A stretch of 64,000 bases of DNA from Streptomyces sp. 549 (GCF_030124175.1 NZ_JASKMT010000019.1:46885-110884), one strand, 5' to 3'. Numbered from the stretch's first letter, positions 7,777-17,016 are shown. Notes: generated from the letters alone by a model not told the origin. Made by a program: numbers and translations.

Positions 7777-8850
7777 TTGCGACACCGACGGATGAACAAG
7801 CGGCGCACGGCCATCGCAGGTGCAGGCGTGGCGGCCCTCGTGGTCGGCACCCTCACGATGGCGAATGCCAACGCCGCAGACCCCGTCCCCACGGCGGACG
7901 TGCTCACGTCCGCCGCCGCGAGTGATCTCGCGAGCACGCTCGCCACCGAGCTCAAGGGAGACGCCGCCGGCGCCTACTACGACGCGAAGACCAAGCAGCT
8001 CGTGGTCAACGTGCTGGACGCCTCGGCGGCCGAGGAGGTCCAGCAGGCCGGGGCGAAGGCGAAGGTCGTCCGGCACAGCCTGGCCCAGCTGACCTCGGCC
8101 AAGGACGATCTGGGCGAGTCCGCGGTCCCCGGCACCTCGCGTGCCGTCGACCCGGTCACCAACAAGGTCGTCGTCACCGCCGACTCCACCGTGAAGGCGG
8201 CCGACCTCGCGAAGCTGCGCGAGGAGGTCGAGGCCCAGGGCGGCAGAGCCGTCCTCAAGAAGACCAGCGGTGAGTTCAAGCCGTTCATCGCGGGCGGGGA
8301 CGCCATCTTCAGCTCCGGCTCGCGCTGCTCGCTGGGCTTCAACGTGGTGAAGGACGGCGAGCCGCACTTCCTGACGGCCGGTCACTGCGGCACGGCCGGC
8401 AGCAGCTGGTCGGCCTCCTCCGGAGGCTCACCGATCGGGCGGATGGAGGCCGGCACCTTCCCCGGCGCCGACCACGCCCTGGTGAAGTACACCTCGAGCA
8501 CCGACCACCCCAGCGAGGTCAACCTCTACAACGGCCGGACCCAGCAGATAACCGACGCCCGCGACGCGACCGTCGGCGAGCAGGTCCAGCGCAGCGGCAG
8601 CACCACGCAGCTGCACGGCGGCTCGGTCCAGGCGCTCGACGTCTCGGTGACCTACCCGCAGGGCACCGTCAACGGCCTGATCCAGACGAACGTCTGCGCC
8701 GAGCCCGGTGACAGCGGCGGTGCGCTCTTCGCCGGCAGCAGCGCGCTCGGCCTGACCTCCGGAGGCAGCGGTGACTGCTCCTCCGGCGGGCAGACCTTCT
8801 TCCAGCCGGTGACGGACGCCCTCGCGGAGTACGGCGCCCAGATCGGCTGA
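7777..8850 (+). CDS. Secreted serine protease, streptogrisin family with alpha-lytic prodomain
   Basis: A 357-residue preproprotease. The signal peptide spans about 1-33 (Arg/Lys-rich start, hydrophobic core, ANA-A cleavage region). The prodomain spans about 34-170, including the alpha-lytic protease prodomain signature VVVTADSTVKAADL. The mature chymotrypsin-like domain has His203 (TAGHC), Asp232 (ADHALVKY) and Ser313 (GDSGGALF). The start is most likely the TTG at 7777, 6 nt after GGAGGT; the ATG at 7792 is too far from that site. Compared with the paralog at 5496 it has a longer prodomain, more like streptogrisin A/B/D. It is followed by a very strong hairpin. Confidence 0.92.
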   Translation: MRHRRMNKRRTAIAGAGVAALVVGTLTMANANAADPVPTADVLTSAAASDLASTLATELKGDAAGAYYDAKTKQLVVNVLDASAAEEVQQAGAKAKVVRHSLAQLTSAKDDLGESAVPGTSRAVDPVTNKVVVTADSTVKAADLAKLREEVEAQGGRAVLKKTSGEFKPFIAGGDAIFSSGSRCSLGFNVVKDGEPHFLTAGHCGTAGSSWSASSGGSPIGRMEAGTFPGADHALVKYTSSTDHPSEVNLYNGRTQQITDARDATVGEQVQRSGSTTQLHGGSVQALDVSVTYPQGTVNGLIQTNVCAEPGDSGGALFAGSSALGLTSGGSGDCSSGGQTFFQPVTDALAEYGAQIG

Positions 8851-8886
8851 CCGGTCCACCCGCCGCCGGCCCGGTCCGGCGGTGAC

Positions 8887-8942
8887 CACCCCTCACCACG
8901 GAACCCCCCGGCGACTGCCGGGGGGTTCCGTGGTGAGGGGTG
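8887..8942. terminator. Bidirectional terminator, 26-bp perfect stem
   Basis: The 26 bases 8887-8912 are exactly complementary to 8917-8942, leaving a four-base GACT loop. It lies between the convergent protease and asd genes and would stop transcription from both sides. Confidence 0.9.
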
Positions 8943-8967
8943 CCGCCGGGCGGGGCGGCGGGCCAGG

Positions 8968-10005
8968 TCAGCGGGCGGAGCGCAGCTCCGCCGCGACCAG
9001 CTCGGCGATCTGCACGGCGTTGAGCGCCGCGCCCTTGCGGAGGTTGTCGTTGGACAGGAACAGTGCGAGGCCGTGCTCGACGGTCTCGTCCGCGCGGATC
9101 CGCCCCACGTAGCTGGCGTCCTGACCGGCGGCCTGGAGCGGCGTGGGGATGTCCGACAGCGTCACGCCGGGAGCGGCACCGAGCAGCTCGCGGGCCCGCT
9201 CGGGGCTGATGGGCCGCTCGAAGCGCGCGTTGACCTGGAGCGAGTGCCCGGTGAAGACCGGCACGCGCACACAGGTGCCGGAGACCTTCAGCTCCGGGAT
9301 GTCGAGGATCTTGCGGCTCTCGTTGCGGAGCTTCTGCTCCTCGTCGGTCTCCTCCAGACCGTCGTCGACGATCGAGCCGGCCAGCGGCAGCACGTTGAAC
9401 GCGATCGGCCGCTTGAACTTGTCCGGCGCGGGGAAGTCCACCGCGTCGCCGTCGAAGGTGAGCCGGGTGGCGTCGGACTCGACCGCCTTGCGGGCCTGCC
9501 CGTCCAGCTCGGCGACGCCGGCCAGTCCGCTGCCGGAGACCGCCTGGTAGGTGGAGACGACCAGCGCCGCGAGCCCGGCCTCCTCGTGCAGCGGGCGCAG
9601 CACGGGCATGGCGGCCATGGTGGTGCAGTTCGGGTTGGCGATGATGCCCTTGGGCCGGTCGGTGGCGGCCTGCGGGTTCACCTCCGCGACCACCAGCGGG
9701 ACCTCGGGGTCGAGGCGCCAGGCGGAGGAGTTGTCGATCACGACCGGGCCGGCCGCGGCGACCTTGGGGGCCAGCACCTTGGAGGTCGAGCCGCCGGCGG
9801 AGAACAGCACGATGTCCAGGCCGCCGTAGTCGGCCGTCTCCGCGTCCTCGACGGTGACCTCGCCGTCCTTCCAGGGGAGCGTGCGTCCGGCGGACCGAGC
9901 GGAGGCGAACAGCCGCAGCTCCTCCACGGGGAAGTCGCGCTCGGTCAGAATGTCGCGCATCACGCTGCCGACCTGACCGGTGGCTCCGACAATGCCGATC
10001 CTCAT
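8968..10005 (-). CDS. asd: Aspartate-semialdehyde dehydrogenase
   Basis: A 345-residue NADPH-dependent enzyme reducing aspartyl phosphate to aspartate semialdehyde, the branch point to lysine/diaminopimelate, threonine and methionine. The N-terminal Rossmann motif is GIVGATGQVG (4-13). The catalytic cysteine is Cys127 in ANPNCTTM. RVPVFTGHSLQVNARFERP carries the substrate-binding arginine and histidine region. The ATG at 10005 has the site AGAAGGAG and gives the canonical start; the open frame continues upstream spuriously. Aspartokinase (lysC) is not adjacent, so this may be the second, stand-alone asd found in many Streptomyces. Confidence 0.96.
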   Translation of the reverse strand: MRIGIVGATGQVGSVMRDILTERDFPVEELRLFASARSAGRTLPWKDGEVTVEDAETADYGGLDIVLFSAGGSTSKVLAPKVAAAGPVVIDNSSAWRLDPEVPLVVAEVNPQAATDRPKGIIANPNCTTMAAMPVLRPLHEEAGLAALVVSTYQAVSGSGLAGVAELDGQARKAVESDATRLTFDGDAVDFPAPDKFKRPIAFNVLPLAGSIVDDGLEETDEEQKLRNESRKILDIPELKVSGTCVRVPVFTGHSLQVNARFERPISPERARELLGAAPGVTLSDIPTPLQAAGQDASYVGRIRADETVEHGLALFLSNDNLRKGAALNAVQIAELVAAELRSAR

Positions 10006-10622
10006 GGGGCTCCTTCTCGTCTGTGCTCGGTCCGTGCGGTGTCCGGAATCCTGGTCCCTACCCTGCACCGGCAAATGTACGGGCCGCCAACCCTTTGACC
10101 TCGGTCACACCTGGTGGAGCCACCGGCGGGCCCGGCCCGGGCCCCCGCCCGGCGGCGATTCTGGCACAGGACGACGGCGGGACGGCGTGGCTGCGGAGGC
10201 GCGGGGCGGCCCGGACCGCTAGAACTCAAGCCGCGGATGCGGGCCGGCGGTGTTATCCCCGTCACGCCGCCGGCGGTGGTGGCGGAGTGCCGTGGCGCCG
10301 GGGTCGTGCCCGGAGCGGTGTTCTGGTCCGCAACTCCTGCGAAGGGGGGTGGGGAGGGGTGGCGGATTGCCGGACTTTTTTGTGTGGATGCCTCCGTGGC
10401 GGCTCCCGGGGGTTGAAGATGTTCGACAGGAGGTTTGGAGGTAAGCCTTCGCTCGCGGGGTTCGGAACAGCAGCCCTGCGGTGTCGGCTCGGTGCTCCGC
10501 TGTGCGGGAGCGCCGGGCCGATGCGGTCGGCGCGGTGTCCCGCTCCGCCGGGCCTTGGAGCCGCGGCTGTCGTCCGCCGCCCGGCCTTGTGTTCCTCGGG
10601 GAACGGGAGGCGGGCAGCCGTC
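10006..10622. other. 617-bp region between asd and the ANTAR gene, no gene seen
   Basis: This gap holds the asd 5' region on the right-to-left strand and the 3' flank of the ANTAR gene. A run of six T (about 10375-10380) and a purine-rich AGGAGGTTTGGAGG stretch (about 10428-10441) are notable, but no frame after the latter has Streptomyces codon bias. No terminator hairpin as clear as its neighbours was found. Confidence 0.5.
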
Positions 10623-10955
10623 TCAGAACGGCCCTGCCGTGCCGCGGGTGCCCCAGCGGCCCGGGCAGTGGTGGGACATGCGTTCGGCGAGGATCTCGGC
10701 CAGCGCCTCGTCCATCACGCCGGTGGACGTCCAGCCCGTCAGTTCCAGTGCGACCACGCGCAGCTTGGTGTTGCTGCGCTGGGAGGTCTCGCGCAGCACG
10801 GTGAAGGCGTGTTTGCGTTCGCATCCCCCCAGTGTCATGATCACGCCGGTGGCCTGGTCGATGACGGCGTGGGACTCCAGCGCCTGCTGCAGCTGGCAGA
10901 CCTGCTCGATGAGGGCTTCGCGTTCCTCCGTGCGTCGGCTGTCGGCGCCTCGCAT
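10623..10955 (-). CDS. Stand-alone ANTAR domain protein
   Basis: A 110-residue protein consisting of little more than an ANTAR RNA-binding domain. After a short charged N-terminus (MRGADSRRTEEREALIEQV) comes LQQALESHAVIDQATGVIMTLGGCERKHAFTVLRETSQRSNTKL in separate blocks, matching the ANTAR three-helix pattern with the invariant IDQATGVIM core. ANTAR proteins bind paired hexaloop RNA hairpins and cause antitermination; usually a GAF or receiver domain controls them, which is absent here. The ATG at 10955 has an AAGGAG site. No dual-hexaloop target was recognised in the window. Confidence 0.85.
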   Translation of the reverse strand: MRGADSRRTEEREALIEQVCQLQQALESHAVIDQATGVIMTLGGCERKHAFTVLRETSQRSNTKLRVVALELTGWTSTGVMDEALAEILAERMSHHCPGRWGTRGTAGPF

Positions 10956-11152
10956 GTTGCGTCTCCTTCTACGCTGCCCGCTGCCGCTGTCCCCTCCCCA
11001 GAGTGTCGTATCTCCCCCCGTTGTGCAGCAGGCGCGCGCACCCGTCCCGCACCGGTTCGCCCGCCCGTGCGGCGCCTGGGATCCAGCGGGGTCCGGGCGC
11101 GCCCCGAACGGGTGAACCCGGCGGTGACCTGCGCCGACCCGCGGACATTCGC

Positions 11153-11168
11153 TCGAACAGACATTCGA
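11153..11168. promoter_or_regulatory. LexA SOS box
   Basis: TCGAACAGACATTCGA matches the actinobacterial SOS box TCGAAC-N4-GTTCGA at 11 of 12 specified positions. It lies 78 bp upstream of the dnaE2-type gene start and just before a TATGGT hexamer (11178-11183) that could be a -10 box. LexA would repress this operon until DNA damage. Confidence 0.85.
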
Positions 11169-11245
11169 GAACTGGTTTATGGTGGTGCTACGAGGACGGA
11201 TGAGTCGCAACGGGCTGGGGGTGGCCGAGTGGCAGGGAGGTGCGG

Positions 11246-14200
11246 ATGGGCGGGTTTACGCACCTGCATGCCGTGTCCGGCTTCTCGACGCGGTACGGCG
11301 CCTCGCACCCCGAGCGGCTCGTCGACCGGGCCGCCGAACGGGGCATGGACGCCCTCGCGCTGACCGACCGGGACACCCTCGCCGGCACCATGCGCTTCGG
11401 TGCGGCCTGCGAGCGGGCCGGGCTGCGTGCGCTGTACGGGGTGGACCTCGCGGTGGCTGAGCCGCCCGAGCAGCCCCGCGGCGGGGCGGTCCGGCGCCGC
11501 ACCCCGGTCCGCGGCGGCGCGTTCGTCGACGAGCCCGCCCAGCGGGCGGTGTTCCTCGCCCGCGACGGCGCGGCGGGCTGGGCCGAGCTGTGCAGGCTGG
11601 TCACCGACGCCCACGCGAACGACGCCGCGCAGCCGCGGCTGGGCTGGGAGCAGGTCCCCGCCGCAGGGCTGACGGTCCTGCTGGGGCCGGCGTCCGACGT
11701 CGGCCGGGCGCTGGCCGCCGGCCGCCCGGACCGGGCCGCCCGGCTGCTGGGCCGCTGGCGTGAGGTCTTCGGCGCGGCCCTGCGCCTGGAGGTGGTGGGG
11801 TCCGCGCCGCTGCGGGACGCCGCCCGGATGCTGGGGTTGGCCGCCGAGCAGCGGGTCACCCCGGTGCTGACCAACGCCGTGCGCTACGCCGACTCCGGGC
11901 AGGGCCCGGTCGCCGACGTGCTCGACGCGGCCCGCCGGCTGGTGCCCATCGACCCCCGCCGGGGCCTGGATGAGGGCCGGCGCTGGCTGAAGGGCGCCCG
12001 GGAGATGGCCGAGGACGCCGAGCGGATCGCCACCGCGGCGGGATTCCGGCGGCGGGACGCGCACCTGCTGCTGGCCAGGACCGAGGAGACGGCCGCCGCG
12101 TGCCGGGTGGACTCCGGCGACGACCTCGGAGTGGGCACGGCGCACTTCCCCGAGCCGCACCTCGCCGGGGTGGGCGACCGGACCGCCGAACGGGTGCTGC
12201 GCTCGCGCTGCGCCGCTGCGATGGTGGTCCGCCGCTACGACCGCGACCCCCGGCGCTGGCGGCGGCTGGAGGACGAGCTGCGGGTGATCGACGGCCACGG
12301 CTTCGCCTCGTACTTCCTCACCGTCGCGCAGGTCGTGGACGACGTGCGCGACCTGGGCGTCCGGGTCGCCGCGCGCGGCTCCGGCGCGGGCTCACTCGTC
12401 AACCACCTGCTGGGCGTCGCGACGGCGGACCCGATGGAGCACGGTCTGCTGATGGAGCGTTTCCTCTCCGAGCGGCGCAAGGCGCTCCCCGACATCGACA
12501 TCGACGTGGAGTCGGCGCGCCGGCTGGAGGTCTACCGCGCGGTCTTCGACCGGTTCGGGGGGCAGCGGGTGGCCACCGTCGCCATGCCGGAGACCTACCG
12601 GGTGCGGCACGCGGTGCGCGACGTCGGCGCGGCCCTGGGGGTCGACCCGGCGGAGGTGGACCGGCTGGCCAAGGCGTTCCCGCACATCCGGGCCGGTGAC
12701 GCCCGCACCGCGCTGGCCGAGCTGCCCGAACTGCGCGGCATCGACCCCGACCGCTACGGACCGCGTATGTGGGAGCTGGTCGAGGCGCTGGACGGCCTGG
12801 TGCGGGGGGTCGCCATGCACCCGTGCGGGGTGCTGCTGTCCGACGCGTCCCTGCGCCGCCGCACCCCGGTGGTGCCCACCAGCGGGGAGGGCTTCGCCAT
12901 GTCCCAGTTCGACAAGGACGACGTGGAGCGGATGGGACTGCTCAAACTGGACGTGCTGGGGGTGCGCATGCAGTCCTCGATGGCCCACGCGGTGCAGGAG
13001 GTGCAGCGGGTCACCGGCCGGCCCCTCGACCTGGACGCGGTACCCGCCGACGACGCACCGACGTACGAGCTGATCCGCTCCACCGAGACGCTCGGCTGCT
13101 TCCAGATCGAGTCGCCCGGCCAGCGGGACCTGATCGGGCGCCTCCAGCCGTCCCGGTTCCACGACCTGGTGGTGGACATCTCGCTGTTCCGTCCCGGCCC
13201 CGTCTCCGCCGACATGGTGCGCCCGTTCATCGAGGCCCGGCACGGCCGGGCGCCGGTCCGCTACCCCCACGAGGACCTGGAGCCGGTGCTGAGGGACACC
13301 TGCGGGGTGGTGGTCTTCCACGAACAGGTCATCGGCATGCTGGACGTGCTGACCGGCTGCGGCCTGTCCTTCGCCGACGAGACCCGGCGGGCGCTGGGCA
13401 GTGCCGAGCTGAAGCCGCGCATCCGGACCTGGTTCGAACGTGAGGCGGCGCGCAACGGCTACCGCCCCGACGTGGTGGCCCGGACCTGGGAGATCGTCGA
13501 GGCGTTCGGCGCCTACGGCTTCTGCAAGGCGCACGCCGTCGCCTTCGCCGTCCCCACGTACCAGTCCGCCTGGCTCAAGGCGCACCACCCGGCGGCCTTC
13601 TACGCCGGGCTGCTCACCCACGACCCCGGCATGTACCCCAAGCGGCTGCTGCTCGCCGACGCCCGCCGGCGCGGTGTGCCGGTGCTGCCGCTGGACGTGA
13701 ACCGGTCCGACGTCGCCTATCGAATCGAACTGGAGTCCGAGTCGGGGGTGTGGGGAGTGCGGCTGGCCCTCGGTGAGGTGCGCGGCATCCGCGAGACCGA
13801 CGCGCGGCGGATCGCCGACGGGCGGCCCTACTCGGGCCTGGCCGACCTGCTCGACCGGGCCCGCCCGCCCCGCCCGGTCGCCGAGAACCTGGCCCGGGTC
13901 GGGGCGCTGGACGCCTTCGGCGGCAACCGCCGAGACCTGCTGCTCCAGATCGCCGAACTGCACCGCGGCCGCCGGCCCGCCGCCGGACCGGCGCAGCTGC
14001 CGCTGGCCGACGCGGGCGCGCCGGTGCCCGCCGGCCTGCCCGACCTGGACCGCGACGAGCGGCTGGGCGCCGAGCTGGGAGTGCTCGGACTGGACGCCTC
14101 CCGGCACCTGATGGGCGACCACCGGAAGTTCCTGGAGGAGCTGGGCGTGCTCTCCGCCCGGCGGCTGCGGGACGCCCGGCACGGGGACACCGTCCTGGTC

Positions 14201-14713
14201 GCCGGCGCCAAGGCCGCCACCCAGACGCCCCCCATCCGGTCCGGGCGGCGGGTCGTCTTCGTGACCCTGGACGACGGCACCGGCCTGGCGGACCTGGCGT
14301 TCTTCGAGGACAGCCACGCCGCCTGCGCGCACACCGTCTTCCACTCCTGGCTCCTGCTGGTCCGCGGGGTGGTGCAGCGCCGCGGCCCGCGCAGCTTCAG
14401 CGTGGTCGGCGCCGCCGCCTGGGACCTCGCCGAACTGGTCGAGCTGCGCCGCACCGGCGGCCTGGAGGCGGTCGCCGCCCGCCTGGCGGAGCAGCCCGAG
14501 GGGGAGGCCCTCCGCGAGGAGCGCGGCGGATCGGGCCGGGCCGCACCGGCGGCCGGGCGGGACCCCGCGGCGGCCGACCGGGGCGGCGCGGGGCGCAGCA
14601 TCGAGCTGGAGACGGGCTACCGGCTGCACCCCTGGGCCGACCTCCAGCCGCCCGGTGAGCCGGTGAAGCAGAGCCGGCGGCTGTGGCACGCCAGCCCGGG
14701 GAGCGCGGGATGA
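11246..14713 (+). CDS. dnaE2: Error-prone DNA polymerase III alpha subunit, DnaE2/ImuC type
   Basis: A 1,155-residue C-family DNA polymerase used for translesion synthesis and damage-induced mutagenesis. The N-terminal PHP domain starts FTHLHAVSGFSTRYGAS, with ALALTDRDTL following. The palm carries the catalytic aspartates in LPDIDIDVES. The helix-hairpin-helix and OB-fold regions occupy the C-terminal third (VVFVTLDDGTGLADLAFFE). Length and PHP spelling fit DnaE2 rather than the replicative DnaE1. The ATG at 11246 is 5 nt after GGGAGG and is preferred to the GTG at 11240. An upstream SOS box and an ATGA overlap with the ImuB-like gene support a mutasome operon; no imuA is present. Confidence 0.93.
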   Translation: MGGFTHLHAVSGFSTRYGASHPERLVDRAAERGMDALALTDRDTLAGTMRFGAACERAGLRALYGVDLAVAEPPEQPRGGAVRRRTPVRGGAFVDEPAQRAVFLARDGAAGWAELCRLVTDAHANDAAQPRLGWEQVPAAGLTVLLGPASDVGRALAAGRPDRAARLLGRWREVFGAALRLEVVGSAPLRDAARMLGLAAEQRVTPVLTNAVRYADSGQGPVADVLDAARRLVPIDPRRGLDEGRRWLKGAREMAEDAERIATAAGFRRRDAHLLLARTEETAAACRVDSGDDLGVGTAHFPEPHLAGVGDRTAERVLRSRCAAAMVVRRYDRDPRRWRRLEDELRVIDGHGFASYFLTVAQVVDDVRDLGVRVAARGSGAGSLVNHLLGVATADPMEHGLLMERFLSERRKALPDIDIDVESARRLEVYRAVFDRFGGQRVATVAMPETYRVRHAVRDVGAALGVDPAEVDRLAKAFPHIRAGDARTALAELPELRGIDPDRYGPRMWELVEALDGLVRGVAMHPCGVLLSDASLRRRTPVVPTSGEGFAMSQFDKDDVERMGLLKLDVLGVRMQSSMAHAVQEVQRVTGRPLDLDAVPADDAPTYELIRSTETLGCFQIESPGQRDLIGRLQPSRFHDLVVDISLFRPGPVSADMVRPFIEARHGRAPVRYPHEDLEPVLRDTCGVVVFHEQVIGMLDVLTGCGLSFADETRRALGSAELKPRIRTWFEREAARNGYRPDVVARTWEIVEAFGAYGFCKAHAVAFAVPTYQSAWLKAHHPAAFYAGLLTHDPGMYPKRLLLADARRRGVPVLPLDVNRSDVAYRIELESESGVWGVRLALGEVRGIRETDARRIADGRPYSGLADLLDRARPPRPVAENLARVGALDAFGGNRRDLLLQIAELHRGRRPAAGPAQLPLADAGAPVPAGLPDLDRDERLGAELGVLGLDASRHLMGDHRKFLEELGVLSARRLRDARHGDTVLVAGAKAATQTPPIRSGRRVVFVTLDDGTGLADLAFFEDSHAACAHTVFHSWLLLVRGVVQRRGPRSFSVVGAAAWDLAELVELRRTGGLEAVAARLAEQPEGEALREERGGSGRAAPAAGRDPAAADRGGAGRSIELETGYRLHPWADLQPPGEPVKQSRRLWHASPGSAG

Positions 14714-15849
14714 CGCCCGCCGGACCGGGAGAGGGCGTGCCGGGCGGGCTGGACGGTCCGGGCGGGCAGGGCGTGCCGGGCGGTCTGGGCGTCCAGAACG
14801 CGGCCGGTGTGCGGGGCCGTGTGCAGGAAGGCGTGCAGGAGGGCGTGCCGGGCGGGCAGGGCGGGCCGGTGCACGTGCTGTACGTGCACTTCGGGCCGGG
14901 GGCCGCCGGGGAGCGCTACCCCGAACTGCTGGAACTGCTGGCCGACCTCACGCCGGTGGTGCAGGCGCTGCCACCGGACGCCGCGCTGGCCGACGTGCGA
15001 GGCGCGCTGCGCTACTTCGACCGGACGGCCGCGGAACTGGCGGAGATGCTCCGGGTCCGCTCGCTCGCCCGGCACGGGGTGGACTGCACCGTCGGCGTGG
15101 CCGGCAACCCGCTGCTCGCCCGGATGGCCGCGCAGGCCGGACCGCCGGGACGGGTCACCGAGGTGGCCGCCGACCCGTCCACCGTCGCCGCCTTCCTGCG
15201 TGACCGCCCGGTGGCCGCGCTGCACGGCGTCGGGCCGAAGACGGCCCGCGCGCTGTGCGACTACGGACTGGACACCATCGGCCGGGTCGCCGCCGCACCG
15301 CCCGCCACGCTGCAGCGCATCCTCGGCGCCTCCACCGCCCGCCGGGTGCGGCAGAGCGCCGAAGGGGCGGACCCGGGCTCCGTCGTGCCCAGTGCGCCCG
15401 CCCGCTCCACCGCGGCCGAGCACCGCTTCGCGCACCAGGAACTGGACGCCGACCGGCGGCGCCGCGCGCTGCTCACACTCGCCGACGAGCTGGGGTTCCG
15501 GATGCGGGACGAGGGCCAGGTGGCACGGGCGCTCACGCTGACCGTGCGCTACGCCGACCGCTCCACCACGACCCGTACCCGGGCGCTGCCCGAACCGACC
15601 TCCCACACTCCGGCGCTCACCACGGCCGCCTACGCCCTGCACGACTCGCTCGGCCTCCAGCGCGCCCGGGTGCGGGGCCTGTCGCTGCGGGCCGAGGACC
15701 TCACCGCGGCGGCCCTCGCCGCCCGGCAGCTCTCGCTGGACCCGGGGGAGGAGAAGGCGCGCCGTGCGGAGGCGGCGGCCGACCGGGCCCGGTCCCGGTT
15801 CGGTGCGGCGGCGGCCCACCCCGCGGCGGTGCTCGGCGACGCGGCCTGA
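14710..15849 (+). CDS. ImuB-like degenerate Y-family DNA polymerase
   Basis: A 379-residue Y-family-related protein translationally coupled to dnaE2 by an ATGA overlap. ImuB-type proteins bridge DnaE2 to the beta clamp. The Gly/Val/Gln-rich residues 2-52 form an unusual low-complexity leader with GVPGG repeats. The family fold begins at VHVLYVHF (about 53-60). The first catalytic Asp of active polymerases (DMDAFF-like) is replaced by HFGPG, and the palm Asp-Glu pair (SIDE motif) is not seen, so it should be inactive. The HhH motif LHGVGPKTARALCDYGL (about 174-190) and a little-finger region remain. The start could also be internal, near residue 50. Confidence 0.82.
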   Translation: MTPAGPGEGVPGGLDGPGGQGVPGGLGVQNAAGVRGRVQEGVQEGVPGGQGGPVHVLYVHFGPGAAGERYPELLELLADLTPVVQALPPDAALADVRGALRYFDRTAAELAEMLRVRSLARHGVDCTVGVAGNPLLARMAAQAGPPGRVTEVAADPSTVAAFLRDRPVAALHGVGPKTARALCDYGLDTIGRVAAAPPATLQRILGASTARRVRQSAEGADPGSVVPSAPARSTAAEHRFAHQELDADRRRRALLTLADELGFRMRDEGQVARALTLTVRYADRSTTTRTRALPEPTSHTPALTTAAYALHDSLGLQRARVRGLSLRAEDLTAAALAARQLSLDPGEEKARRAEAAADRARSRFGAAAAHPAAVLGDAA

Positions 15850-15991
15850 GTCCCCAGCACAGCCCGCACAGCCCGCAACCCCCGCACGCCGCTGAGAGGC
15901 TCCCGCGCAGCTGCGGGACAGCCGTCGGGCGTCAGCCGGATGAGCGGGCGAACCGCCCCGGGCGGTGAAGGCAGTGTGCGGTTTTCTTCAC

Positions 15992-16020
15992 GGTAACGAT
16001 CCTGTTCCCACCACGTTACC
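15992..16020 (+). promoter_or_regulatory. Inverted repeat upstream of the lipase gene
   Basis: GGTAACG (15992-15998) and CGTTACC (16014-16020) are perfect 7-bp inverted arms separated by 15 bp, about 93 bp before the lipase ATG, and an AT-richer stretch with TTGACA follows at about 16030. Spacing and position fit an activator or repressor site; the regulator is unknown. Confidence 0.45.
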
Positions 16021-16112
16021 CGTGCGTAAATTGACACAGATTCAGCAACACGTGGTCCGGACCCGCGGCGCTGGAACGCCTCACCCCCCTCTCAGGCCAA
16101 CAGAGGAGTTCC

Positions 16113-17009
16113 ATGAAGCTGTCCTGGGCACGTGCGCGCGGACTGCTGGGAGCAGTCGCGCTCGCGGTGACGATCTCCCTGGTGCCGGCTGCGGCTTCCG
16201 CGCAGCCCGCTGCCGCCCCCACGGCCACCACGACCTCAGCATCGACCACCTACACCACGAGCAAGGGCTGGAACAACTGGTCCTGCAAGCCCTCGGCCAA
16301 GCATCCCCGCGCGGTGGTGCTCGTCCACGGCACCCTCGGCAACTCCGTCGACAACTGGCTCGGGCTGGCCCCCTACCTGGTCCGGCGCGACTACTGCGTC
16401 TTCTCCCTCGACTACGGGCAGCTGCCCGGCGTGCCGTTCTTCCACGGCTTGGGCCCGGTGGAGCAGTCGGCCGGGCAGCTGTCCGCGTTCGTCGACCGGG
16501 TGCTGGCCGCGACCGGCACCCGCAAGGTCGACATCGTCGGGCACTCGCAGGGCGGCATGATGCCGCGCCACTACCTGAAGTTCCTCGGCGGCGCGGACAA
16601 GGTCAACGCCCTGGTCGGCATCGCCCCGAGCAACCACGGATCCGACGTGCACGGCCTGACCCGGCTGCTCAAGCTGTTCCCCGGCGCGGAGAAGGCGATC
16701 GGCGGGCTCGCCCCCGCGCTGTCCGACCAGATCGCCGGCTCGCCGTTCCTCACCCGGCTCAACGAGGGCGGAGGCACCGTGCCCGGGGTCCGGTACACGG
16801 TGATCGCCACCCGCTACGACCAGGTGGTGACGCCCTACCGGACGCAGTTCCTCAACGAGCCAGGAGTGCGCAACGTCCTGCTCCAGGACCTGTGCCCGCT
16901 CAACATCTCCGAGCACCTGGCCATCGCCCTGCTGGACCGCATGACCTGGCAGGAGACCGCCAACGCCCTCGACCCTGCGACCGCAAGACGCACCACCTGC
17001 CTGTCCTGA
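16113..17009 (+). CDS. Secreted triacylglycerol lipase/esterase (class 2 lipase family)
   Basis: A 298-residue secreted alpha/beta hydrolase. The signal peptide is about 1-30 (KLSWARARG, hydrophobic core, ASA cleavage). An Ala/Thr-rich linker is followed by the catalytic domain: VVLVHGT (69-74) forms the oxyanion hole and GHSQGG holds nucleophile Ser145. A late Asp in ATRYDQVVTPY and the His in SEHLAIAL complete the triad by inference. Paired cysteines (about 58/95 and near the C-terminus) suggest disulphides. Such enzymes hydrolyse fats or polyesters outside the cell. A GAGGAG site precedes the ATG. Convergent with the LPMO gene, which is also a secreted degradative function. Confidence 0.92.
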   Translation: MKLSWARARGLLGAVALAVTISLVPAAASAQPAAAPTATTTSASTTYTTSKGWNNWSCKPSAKHPRAVVLVHGTLGNSVDNWLGLAPYLVRRDYCVFSLDYGQLPGVPFFHGLGPVEQSAGQLSAFVDRVLAATGTRKVDIVGHSQGGMMPRHYLKFLGGADKVNALVGIAPSNHGSDVHGLTRLLKLFPGAEKAIGGLAPALSDQIAGSPFLTRLNEGGGTVPGVRYTVIATRYDQVVTPYRTQFLNEPGVRNVLLQDLCPLNISEHLAIALLDRMTWQETANALDPATARRTTCLS

Positions 17010-17016
17010 CACAGAA

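Noticed and set aside
12392..14689. Long antisense frame opposite dnaE2
   Set aside because: Same GC-bias shadow; the translation is Gly/Gln/Val/His-rich without domain signs, while the DnaE2 motifs on the + strand are intact.
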